This document shows, in pieces, positions 21,688 through 31,083 of a stretch of DNA of 64,000 nt. Source of the stretch: Anoplolepis gracilipes (Eukaryota; Arthropoda; Insecta; Hymenoptera; Formicidae); assembly GCF_047496725.1 (NCBI RefSeq), contig NC_132983.1:8896001-8960000 (forward strand), read 5' to 3'. Below the pieces are notes generated by a model. It did not search any database. It was given only the letters and a program-made list of their open reading frames with translations, and had not been told where the DNA came from. Made by a program: the position numbers and the translations under genes. Numbering within the stretch: position 1 is the stretch's first letter; every line of letters begins with the position of its first letter.

Positions 21688-23516
21688 TATCGGAACATGG
21701 AATATCTCCTGACCCGTCTAAACTAACAGCAGTAAGAGATTTCCCGACGCCAAAAAAGGTGAAAGATATCCAATCATTTATAGGTCTAGCCGGTTACTAT
21801 CGAAGATTCATAAAAGATTTCTCGAAAATAGCTAAACCATTAACGAGATTGACAAAGAAAACCGAAAAATTTGTGTGGACCGCAGAGCAACAAAATGCTT
21901 TCGAAGTACTTAAAAATAAATTAATAACGGCACCTGTATTAAAATATCCAAATTTCGCTGAACAATTTAATATAACTACAGACGCATCCGACTACGCGAT
22001 CGGAGCGGTCTTATCGCAAGGAAAGATAGGCAACGACCGACCGATAGCTTACGCCAGCCGAGTACTGAACCGCGCGGAACAGAACTATAGCACTACCGAA
22101 AAGGAACTATTAGCTATTGTATGGGCTGTAAAGCATTTCAGACCCTACGTGTACGGAACACAATTTAAGGTCATTACAGATCACAAACCTCTAATATGGT
22201 TATTTAACGTGAACGATCCAGGATCACGATTAATTCGATGGCGAATAAAATTAGAAGAGTACGATTATGAGATCATACATAAGGCCGGACGTGCGAACGC
22301 GAACGCCGATGCGCTAAGCCGCAACGTAACACAAGACAACGACGAGCAAGAGAGAGAAAAGATTCTCACCACCGAAGACGAAGAGATGGACGATATCAGC
22401 AGCAAAGAAAGAGATAAAGAAGAGGACGAGAAAGATAGCAACGATGCGACACGTGCCTATAGCGCAGAAGAAAAGAAACAAATATTATATGAATATCATG
22501 ATGCACCCACAGGAGGACACCAAGGTATCGAGAGGACGATAAACAGAATTCGCCTCACGCACAATTGGACCGGGTTGACGAAAGACGTCGAACGATACAT
22601 TAAAAAATGTGACACTTGCCAAAAAAATAAATTATCGCGACGATTTAAAGCACCTCTCGTTATCACCGATACACCGAGTAAATCGTTCGAAAAATGTGCA
22701 TTAGATATAGTCGGTCCATTAACGATAACTAATACCGGAAATAAATATTTACTAACTTTTCAAGATAGTTTGACAAAATTTAGTAAAGCAATACCGATAC
22801 CAAATCAAGAAGCGAACACTGTGAGTAAAGAATTTACCACGAAAATAATTTTAGAATACGGAATACCGGAAAAAATTTTAACCGATCAAGGCACAAATTT
22901 TTTAAGCGAAATATTTAAAAATACGTGTAGATTATTAAAAATAAATAAAATTCAGACGACCGCGTATCATCCTGAAAGTAACGGCGCGTTAGAACGATCG
23001 CACAGAACATTAACAGAATATCTACGACATTATATTAATAATGATCAGACTGACTGGGACGAATGGATTCCGTTCGCGATGTTCACCTACAACACTACGC
23101 CACATACAGCTACAGGATACACGCCCTTCGAGCTAGTATACGGACACCAAGCCGAAATACCGACAGCATTAACGAAACCACCACAACCGACATACAACTA
23201 TGACGATTACGCGCAAGAGCTAAAAGAAAGACTACGCGCCACGAATCAAGTTGCAAGAGATAGTCTCACAGAGAAAAAACTGAAATCGAAGGAACACTAC
23301 GATCGAACCGCAAAAGAAACAAAGTTCAAAATCGGCGATAAAGTACTTATTTATGATGAAACGCTACGACGCGGAAGATCGAAAAAACTCGAATCTCTAT
23401 GGATCGGACCATACATAATAATCGAAAAGCATTCGAATAACAACTACACGGTGAAGAAAGGAAGGAAAAACACCCGCTTACACGCAAACAAGCTTAAGCC
23501 ATATATAGAAAACTAG
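21680..23516 (+). CDS. pol: RNase H and integrase part of pol, family B
   Basis: Open to 23516 without a stop. Segments: end of RT/connection (IQSFIGLAGYYRRFIKDFSK), RNase H (TTDASDYAIGAVLSQG, TEKELLAIVWAVKHFRPYVYG, TDHKPL, ending NADALSRN), an acidic linker (22330-22460), integrase zinc finger H2C2 (HDAPTGGHQG..CDTCQKNK), the DDE core with D in CALDIVGPL, D in LTDQGTNF and E downstream of HPESNGALERSH, and the GPY-type C-terminus LESLWIGPYIIIEK, ending LHANKLKPYIEN. All three integrase acidic residues are present. The open frame seems intact, but expression depends on the broken upstream part. Confidence 0.92.
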
Positions 23517-23543
23517 TACTCACCTTCTTCAAGGATCCATGTC

Positions 23544-23900
23544 CTAGTCTTCCTCCTCCCCCCGGCGACATCTCAACTCGTAAAAGTCAAATTGGTCATG
23601 GACCTTCCTCATCTCCACGCGGACGGGATGCATCGGATCCAGGGCCGGCACCACTGCCCGCACAAACCTCTCACCAGGCTCCGAGAACGTAACGCGGAGG
23701 GACAAAGTACCCCCCGCGACCCGGGAACTTCGGAGAACGGCGCTCCGCGCCCGCACTACGGGGTCCACAGGTGGCGGTAGACCCACAACCGGTAGGCGAG
23801 CCCGAAAACACTCGCGGCAGATATCGGGATGAATACCATCCCGATATCCATCGCACTGGCGACAAATCGGCAAACTCCATTGGAGCAAAAAGCGCAACAT
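23544..23900 (-). CDS. antisense ORF with CxxC pairs between pol and env
   Basis: 118 codons on the minus strand, ATG at 23900, stop TAG at 23544. The N-terminal part has two CxxC pairs, CRQC and CREC, separated by 12 residues (residues about 13-31), a layout compatible with a small treble-clef or zinc-ribbon-like fold. The rest is Arg/Pro/Val-rich and the end is acidic (GEEED). The segment is clearly GC-richer than the A-rich retroviral genes on both sides, which suggests separate origin or different constraint. I do not recognise the protein. It could be an accessory antisense gene of the element, a captured host exon, or chance. Sense frames across it (for example 23592-23780) have no recognisable features. 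Confidence 0.4.
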   Translation of the reverse strand: MLRFLLQWSLPICRQCDGYRDGIHPDICRECFRARLPVVGLPPPVDPVVRARSAVLRSSRVAGGTLSLRVTFSEPGERFVRAVVPALDPMHPVRVEMRKVHDQFDFYELRCRRGEEED

Positions 23901-24079
23901 CTTTCAAATAAAAAACGCGAGATCCATCTCAACCCAAAGTCGCTGAGAGACTAAACCCACATTATAATATTACCGGTGTATCACCCGCTGGATTAGCGCG
24001 AACCCCGCGAAGTCAGAGAAGGCGAGCGACACCCAAGAGATAAAATATAATAAAATGAAATATAATATGATATTACAGG

Positions 24080-25858
24080 ACATTCGCCTGCTGGATCAGC
24101 AAAGGTCACACGAAAGACGACGAAACGAATCTCTCATACCAGATACAAGAATTTAAACATAACCCAGGATTATTCTTCGAAGAAATCGGACAAATCCACT
24201 ACGCAAAAGAAAACTGGAAACTAGTAATAAAATTAGACTTATCAAACTTAGACGAAAGATACGAGCAAATAAACAACTATTTAAAACAGACCGAAAGATT
24301 ATGCGAAACCATGAAATTTCACGCTCATTATCTTCGAGATACATGTGTGAACCTAGACATTCTAACAAAAAGAGAAGCAAAATATTTAAAAAATGTCATA
24401 ATACAAATTAAAACGATATACAAAAAACAGACAAATAAACGACGAGGACTCATAGACGGAATAGGTTCCTTATCAAAGTCTTTATTTGGCACAATGGACG
24501 TTAACGACGAAAAACGAATTAACGAACAACTTAACATATTAGAAAACAGTCAAAAAACAATACAGCATGCCGTACAAAATCAAATTAAAATAATAAATAC
24601 GACTATCGGGCATATTGATAAAATCGAAAATACAATACAACGTAACGAATACCTCTTACAGAAACGAGTAACTGAGTAACGCAGCGAGATAAACGAACAC
24701 TTTACCATAATTACCGCAGTAATAGCAGAATTAATACGCGACGCGGATAACATTATAGAATATCTAACATATACAAAAAACGGAGCAATGCATCCGAGAT
24801 TAACACCGATAGATAGCATAATAACACATTTAAAGGAAGCAACACAGCAGTTGCCACAAGGACTGTACTTCCCTTTTCAAGTACACACCGAAGATTGGCT
24901 TACTATAGAAAAATACGCGAAAATAAGCGCATTCAGCGATAAAGCAATTATTTATACCATTCTAATCTTCCCATTAATTGCGCAACCGAGCTATACCATA
25001 ATGAATGTAATTGCGTTACCTGTATTCAGTTATAACAATATATTCGCAGTGACAAAAATTAACAATAAAATAATTGCGATAGACAAAGAAAAACTAACAT
25101 ACGTTTTAGTAACAGAAAAAGATTTAAAAGATTGTATTAACATTAACTCACAATACACATGTGAGCATGCGACACCGACATATAGAGTAAATTTAAATGC
25201 ACCATGCGAAATACAAATTTATACACAGCAGCGTCAACGTAACTGTAAGACAAAATACATTATATCAATGCGTACCACATGGATCGCATTACAACAGCCA
25301 CAAACATGGCTCTACTCGACTGCTACAGAACAACAATTAACAATACAATAAGACAAACGACAAGAATACAAAACAGTGATTAAAAACACTGGAAAAATTA
25401 CGCTGAAGGGAAAATGCAAATTAATAACTCCAGACATGACTATACAGACAAAGCAGACAATCTATGAAACAGATATAAAAACGTACCTACCTGAATATAA
25501 CTTGACACTGGTACGAGAACGCAACACGATAACACACGATAATGACACGATACAAGACATAGGTCAACATCGAATGGAACTGACAAAATTAAAATTACAA
25601 CTAGAAGAAATAGACAACAATTTAAAAAGTAACGAACAAAATTTCTTCGCGAAAAAACAATTCGTATATCCAATGGCGACAAGCGGAACAATCACGATAA
25701 CAATAATAATAATATTAATTGTACTTTACATAGTTATACGAAACAAAAATAAAAGAAGGAAGCGGCCATTAATTAGGATATACGACGAAGAGCGATCCGA
25801 ACCGATCGATCGACTCCCAAAACCAATATTAAAACGTAGCCTAAGCACGCGATTTTAG
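24080..25858 (+). pseudogene. env: env: baculovirus-F-like fusion glycoprotein, family B
   Basis: A single frame runs from a splice-acceptor-like ttacag near 24077 to 25858 and is interrupted by TAA at 24677-24679 and at 25349-25351. Recognisable parts: the N-terminal domain with PGLFFEEIGQIHYAKENWK; a furin-type basic site NKRR just before GLIDGIGSLSKSLFG, which is the fusion peptide position of errantivirus and baculovirus F proteins (about 24440-24490); a heptad-rich stretch; a Cys-containing C-terminal ectodomain; and near 25675-25740 a hydrophobic membrane span (ITITIIIILIVLYIVI) followed by a basic tail. Env would mediate membrane fusion and infectivity. The two stops make this copy non-functional. 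Splicing for env expression is family knowledge plus the ttacag seen here. Confidence 0.85.
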
Positions 25859-26053
25859 ATAAGAACAACGATTATATTTAAATCTTGTAAACGCGAAAAC
25901 AAACAAAATTGTTAACTAGAATAAGAAAATAATATAAAAAAGAAAACATATAGTATATATATATATCGGGAAACTTAAAACTTAAGAAAAAGAAATAAAT
26001 TCCCTAAAACAGAAAACGTTGTACCTCCGTTTTCTTTTCTAACGGGGGAGGGG
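25859..26053 (+). promoter_or_regulatory. 3' untranslated region and polypurine tract, family B
   Basis: A-rich non-coding sequence ending in AACGGGGGAGGGG (26041-26053) directly before the LTR TG. This is the polypurine tract that primes plus-strand DNA synthesis. A nearly identical stretch (38528-38633) precedes another LTR. Confidence 0.88.
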
Positions 26054-26088
26054 TGTTATAGCCCCAGAAAAGGCTACAGATTTAATAA

Positions 26089-26120
<32 letters not shown>

Positions 26121-26853
26121 TCATATAGATGCAGGAATGCATCGCGAGCGAAGCGATAATCGCGCGAGCCGCTGACGCAGCGAGCCACGCGCGCCCGAGA
26201 CCGAGCGCGAACGCGAAACCGGAAAGCGCTCTCAGAAACGCACCGGAAAGGTGTCGCCGAATTGCTAAAAGTACAAGCGAGAAAATTCGACTCTGAACTT
26301 CCTCGCCTGCACTAAAACGCGAATTCAGCAACATAACCATATTTGGTCATGTTGCTAAGGGACCCCCTCCGAAAAACCATGCAGTTCGGAGGGAAGCTCA
26401 GCACCCGCCGCGATGAAGCGACGGGCAGTCGTTAATTAGAACCGAACGAGTAATAATCGCCACGAGCAGCGACCGACCAGATTCAACAGAGTCATACTCG
26501 CACGACCAAGAGATATACGCGCACCTGAGATAAGCCGACGCGTATCAGGCTACCGGTACGACGGTGTATACGAGAGATACCGCTCTCTCACTCTAACCGA
26601 TAGCAAGCGCGAGTAGTATAACGTTCGCTGGGAGCAGTGACAAAATATCACACCATTGATTTCAATTAAACTATCTTATATTTTTGCGAGAGATGAAAAG
26701 AACTGTACATGTTGTAAAAGTAGAAGAATAAAAAGAAATACAATTAAAGGAAAAGCAGAATACTATAAAACCAAAAGGGGAAAACGCCCGACGCATCCCC
26801 GACATTCCCGGAACGATCCCGACAATCCCGTGCCCCTTCGCGGAGGCACAACA
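26054..26853 (+). repeat. 3' LTR of family B element
   Basis: 800 bp. It equals the 5' LTR except for two substitutions and 18 bp fewer of TA repeat. Followed by the target duplication ccat. Confidence 0.95.
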
Positions 26854-26857
26854 CCAT

Positions 26858-27181
26858 CCAGTCGAATATCTCGAAAACCAAGCCCGAGAGAGAAAAATGT
26901 TTCAGACAAAAGTTGTTTGGTTTCGAGAGGACCATAAGATGGTACCATTGGTTTGACTTTAAAGAATTATTTGAAGGTCACATGAAGGTCACCTCGATTT
27001 TTTTAATGGCATCCCCTATTTTTTATTACATATTCTTGTAGCTGACCTCGAGAGCTTTCCAAAACATTATAATCAAATGTTTCTTCATTGAGTATTTTTC
27101 GAGTTATAAAGCTCCAAAGTTGCAATTTGAAAAAATTCAAAATATCTCGTAAAATATTCACTTTCCGATAGTCTTATCTTA
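26858..27181. mobile_element. MITE A copy 2, right piece
   Basis: Continues the MITE interrupted at 17272: cagtcgaatatctcgaaaacc through tcactttccgatagtctta matches 71 to about 385 of MITE A copy 1, with scattered substitutions. The second arm is absent. The sequence changes directly into a minisatellite. Confidence 0.85.
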
Positions 27182-27182
27182 C

Positions 27183-27452
27183 ATGATTCAACCAGTCAAG
27201 GCAAGATCTGGACATGATCCAACCAGTGAAGGTAAGATCTAGGCATGATGTAGCCAGTGAAGGTAAGATCCGAGTATGATCCAGCCAGTCAAGGCAAGAT
27301 CTGGACATGATCCAACCAGTAAAAATAAGATCCAAGTATGATCTAACCAGTCAAGGCAAGATCTGGACATGATCCAACCAGTCAAGGCAAGATCTAGGCA
27401 TGATGTAGCCAGTGAAGGTAAGATCCGAGTATGATCCAACCAGTCAAGGTAA
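27183..27452. repeat. minisatellite, nine units of 30 bp
   Basis: Unit of the form catgatccaaccagtcaagg + caagatctgga, with alternating variants (gtgaaggtaagatccgag, atgtagcc). Variant types recur every two to five units, which suggests higher-order duplication. Because 30 is a multiple of three, an open frame on the minus strand (27239-27439) repeats Leu/Asp/Trp words. I treat that as a by-product. Confidence 0.92.
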
Positions 27453-27464
27453 TATCTTTATCAA

Positions 27465-28075
27465 AGGAACTGTTCAAAATTATCTCCATTGGCTTGAATA
27501 CATAATTCCAACCTATTTTTGAAGTGCCTGACCGTTTTGAGTAAGACAGCTCGCGGTATATTTGCGCAAGCTACTCTTATTTTCTCTATCATATCTTGTC
27601 TAGTTGTAGGCGCATGCTCATAAACCACATTTTTACCCCATTATTAAAAATCAAGTGAAGTTAGATCAGGTGATCGTGGAGACCATGCCATGGCCCCTCG
27701 TCGCCCAATTCAACTGCCATTGTATTTTCGATCTAGATAAGCTCTCACTATTGCACATAATGAGGTGGCGCCCCGTCCATTTGTATCCACATTTTTTGAC
27801 GTGTATGAAAATCAACGTCTTCAACCAATTGTGGTAAATGATCCCTGAGAAGTTCCAAATAATTTACACTATTAACATTTCCTTCAAAGAAATAAGGACC
27901 AATCAAGAAACCATTTAATACCACACCAAACATTCACACTCCAGCAATGATTATCTTCTTGTTTATGCCAATGTGGGTTAACATCCGACCAATAATGGCA
28001 ATTATGTCTATTCAATTCATCATTATTTTTGAACGTCGATTCATCAGAGAACATAATATAATAGAAGAATGTATG
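27465..28075 (-). pseudogene. mariner-like (DD34D type) transposase remnant
   Basis: Minus-strand pieces in several frames: FSDEST-type first catalytic Asp (about 28035), HWHKQEDNHCWS-like region, CGVVLNGFLIGPYFFEGNVN, WIQMDGAPPHY with the second Asp (about 27760), SPDLT..DFF region with the third (about 27670), and the C-terminal region with VVYEHAPTTRQDMIEKIR and VRHFKNRLELC-type words (27480-27640). It has the D..D..D catalytic layout of mariner-group DDE transposases. Frame shifts break it and neither terminal repeat is seen. It ends beside the Penelope-like element at about 28085. Confidence 0.7.
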
Positions 28076-28159
28076 TACTAAATTTATTTGGTTTTTTGAT
28101 TAATTTACTGCGTTTACCGTCTTGGTTCAATTTATAATTAATTTGTTATTCATTGTAGC

Positions 28160-28205
28160 TAAACTTGAAAAGGACTATAACCAAATGGTCGAAACGTCGT
28201 CTTAA
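28160..28205 (+). ncRNA. degenerate hammerhead-ribozyme-like motif in pLTR
   Basis: CTTGAAAA, then a possible stem II with complementary ggac..ggtc separated by about 10 bases, then GAAACGTCGTC. The invariant GAAA and the following CGTC match Penelope hammerheads with minimal stem III. The first core box deviates from CUGANGA. The same motif recurs at 31014-31052 (plus) and 34053-34090 (minus). Activity is doubtful. Confidence 0.5.
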
Positions 28206-28446
28206 TAGTAAATAAAGATATTATTGGCTAGTTTGGTCGCTCTACTTACATTACCTACTATTAATTGATTACTAGCGATTTGAATTTAATAACTTGAAAT
28301 TTGGAATTGCTCTTGGACCTAATTATGGAGCCTTCCCGGACAGAAGATTTTTTTCGATTTGTTTCGGAAACGTTTGACGAACACAGCACATTTTATTAAA
28401 GTCTTGAATCTCGTGCAAAAAGAAGATCTGCACGGCCAAACAACAA

Positions 28447-30743
28447 TTGACCTTTTTACTTCGCTGCAGAAGACTAGACCTTATACCTACACATATTAAG
28501 AACCTCAAAACTAACATCACTTTCCATAGTATTAGTATTAATCGTAAGTTTTATAAATTTATATTGACAAACCAACATACGTTGTTAAATTTTGAGATAG
28601 AAGACGTAAACATTAATTTAAAATATCTTTCAAAAAAGATTGTTGAGAAAGGACTTTTTGACTGTTTACCACATGACTTGTTGTCTAACTTTTTCGAACT
28701 TAATAAACAAAGAATCTTATCTTTTGACCTTAAAACAAAGAATAATTCGATTAAAAAGATTAACAATTTAAAACTAAAACATAATTTCAAAGAAGATCCT
28801 TTTTCAAATGTTGACACATCTAAATGGCTTGTGAATATTAGTGGTAAGACGATTCCCGACAATGTATCCATGCTTCTAAACTTGGGCGATAATTTTGTGT
28901 TACCCATAAATTCGTTACGCAGTAATGATCGAGTCAAAGTAGTATTAGATGTTGTCAAGAATTTTGAGTCCTGTTCAGATAAGATTCCCACTGATTTATT
29001 AGAAACAACGAGAATTTCGGTTGCCAATACACTCGAGAGATTCTTGAATTCGAAAAAACATATAAGTTATGTCGACAAACATATTCTTGGTGCTTTTTCA
29101 CATTCAAAAAAGTTTTTATTTGACAATAAAGACATTTTAATCACCGACAAGGGTCAGGCCACCATGGTAATGAATAGGACTGATTATTTGCAAAAAATGG
29201 AATTGTTGTTGAATGATAAATCTACCTACAAAAAGATAAATAAAGATCCAATTAAACCACTTACGAATAAGATAAATACACTATTAAAATCATGGCGGGC
29301 TAATGAATTGATTGATGAAAAAACTTACAAACATCTTAGGTGCACTAACGGTAACCTACCTCGTTGTTACGGTCTAAGATCCATAAATCAGGTTTTCCTT
29401 TAAGAGTTATTGTTTCGTCTATTGGTGGCCCTCTTTACAACGTCTCCGCGTACATACATGACATATTACATAGATCAATTAACGCCAGGCTCACACATTA
29501 AAGACGGTTGGTCCTTTTCTGCTAAGATCAAAGATACAATTATCGATAACAAGGATTTGATGATCTCATTGGACGTGAGTTCTTTATTTACGAATATTCC
29601 TAAAGATTTAGTTTTGAGTGTTATCAAGAAACAGTGGAATGACATTACTTCCGTCACGAACTTTACTCTCCCGCAATTTTTATATATAATTGAACTGATT
29701 TTAGACTCGACTAGTTTTAGTTTTAATGGCCTTTTTTATGAACAGATTTTTGGAAGTCCAATGGGTTCTCCCTTATCCCCGATTTTGGCCGACATAGTCA
29801 TGGATGACCTAGAGTCACATTGTTTACATTCTTTAAGTTTTAACGTCACCACCTACTATCGATATGTTGACGATATCTTCGCAGTAGTTCCGCGCATAGG
29901 CTTAGACGAAATAATAGAGACCTTTAATAATTTTCACCTCCGATTGAAATTTACCGTTGAAATAGAACATAACAATTCCATTAGTTTTTTAAATACAACG
30001 ATTATGCGTGTCGAAAACACACTTATAACCAATTGGTTTACGAAGCCTACATGGTCGGGAAGATACATTAACTTTCACTCTAACCACCCAACAAAGTACA
30101 AAATAAATACTATATACAATCTCGTTGATCATTCCTTACTACTCTCAGATGTCAGATTCCACAAAGAGAATATAAATATAGTTCGTAAAACATTACGTAA
30201 TAATTGTTTCCCTGAAAAATTTGTTGAGCGACACATACAAAAAGGATATATGTGTTGAAGAATCATCGATAATTACAACCGAAAAACTTTTTTATGTTGC
30301 TACCTTTTGTTAAAGATTTTAGTTCATGTTTGCGCCGATCAATACAAGACACGGGTTTGAGTGTAGCGTCGATAGTAACGAATAAGCTTAACACATTGAT
30401 TATACGTGGCAAAGATATGTTAAATATTGATAATAGAACTAATGTCAAATATAAAATTCGTTGTAAGGATTGTGATGCGGTTTATATAGGCCAAACAAAA
30501 AGACATTTGCGCACAAGGCTTAACGAACATTGTAAAAATATTAAATTGCATCCTTCGTGTCAATCCGTAATTAGTAAGCATAGATCGGAATTCGGACATG
30601 ACTTTGAGTGGAATAGCCCAGAGATTTTACATAACGAGAAATTTATAAAAAAGAGAGAAATAGCAGAAATGTTTTTTATCAAGAAATTTAACAACAACAC
30701 AATAAACTTACAAAAAGACACAGAAAATCTACATAATATTTGA
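28447..30743 (+). pseudogene. RT-GIY-YIG polyprotein of Penelope-like element 1
   Basis: Segments 28447-29403, 29410-30258 and 30294-30743. RT: KDLMISLDVSSLFTNIPKD, IFGSPMGSPLSPILADIVMD and YYRYVDDIFAVVP (YVDD, about 29860), then a thumb region, then the endonuclease NVKYKIRCKDCDAVYIGQTKRHLRTRLNEH (about 30440-30530) with the GIY-YIG-like YIG and the Arg of the active site. The protein would nick DNA and prime reverse transcription. Against copy 2 (34800) a 4-base deletion near 29380 shifts the frame. A second change near 29470 restores it, and another break lies near 30255. All catalytic motifs remain visible. Confidence 0.88.
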
Positions 30744-30924
30744 CATAATTTATGACAAGATTATAAAGGTCGTCTAAAATGTTTTTTAAAAAATCGACAG
30801 TTTAGTTTCGACATTAGTTTTGACAAGACATGTTCCGTTACTTGTTGGTTCGTCAAATCAATATGTTTAATTAACTGCTACCTGTACAATACATTGATAT
30901 ACATCTTTGTTCACTCGAATGTAT
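30744..30924 (+). other. 3' untranslated part of Penelope-like element 1
   Basis: AT-rich non-coding sequence between the last codon and the 3' pLTR. No motif recognised. Confidence 0.6.
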
Positions 30925-31013
30925 ATACTAAATTTATTTGGTTTTTTGATTGATTTACTGCGTTTACCGTCTTAGTTCAATTTATAATTAATTTGTTATT
31001 CATTGTAGCTAAA

Positions 31014-31052
31014 CTTGAAAAGGACCACAACCAAATGGTCGAAACGTCGTCT
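31014..31052 (+). ncRNA. degenerate hammerhead-ribozyme-like motif in 3' pLTR
   Basis: Same layout as in the 5' pLTR with a better stem II (ggacc..ggtc) and GAAACGTCGTC. One base in stem II differs between the two repeats (ggacta versus ggacca), and the 3' version restores pairing. Confidence 0.5.
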
Positions 31053-31083
31053 TAATAGTAAATAAAGATATTATTGGTTAGTT

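Larger units (their letters stand above)
17273..26853 (+). mobile_element. complete errantivirus-like Ty3/gypsy element, family B (9.58 kb)
   Basis: Boundaries are exact: target duplication ccat (17269-17272 and 26854-26857), LTRs 17273-18090 and 26054-26853, tRNA-Leu primer site at 18095, and polypurine tract at 26041-26053. Plus-strand order is gag-protease, RT-RNase H-integrase, a GC-rich segment with an antisense ORF, and env. This is the layout of insect errantiviruses, endogenous relatives of retroviruses. The LTRs differ by only two substitutions (A/G in gcgccca/ggacc and T/C in caagcgt/cgag) plus TA repeat length, so the insertion is young. The coding part nevertheless carries at least five lesions, described under the genes. 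Confidence 0.95.

Noticed and set aside
27239..27439. 66-codon minus-strand ORF with Trp/Asp/Leu repeats
   Set aside because: Product of a minisatellite with a period divisible by three.
27183..27452. Regular 30-bp repeats, considered as a CRISPR array
   Set aside because: Units are contiguous without spacers, vary along their length, and the context is an insect genome.
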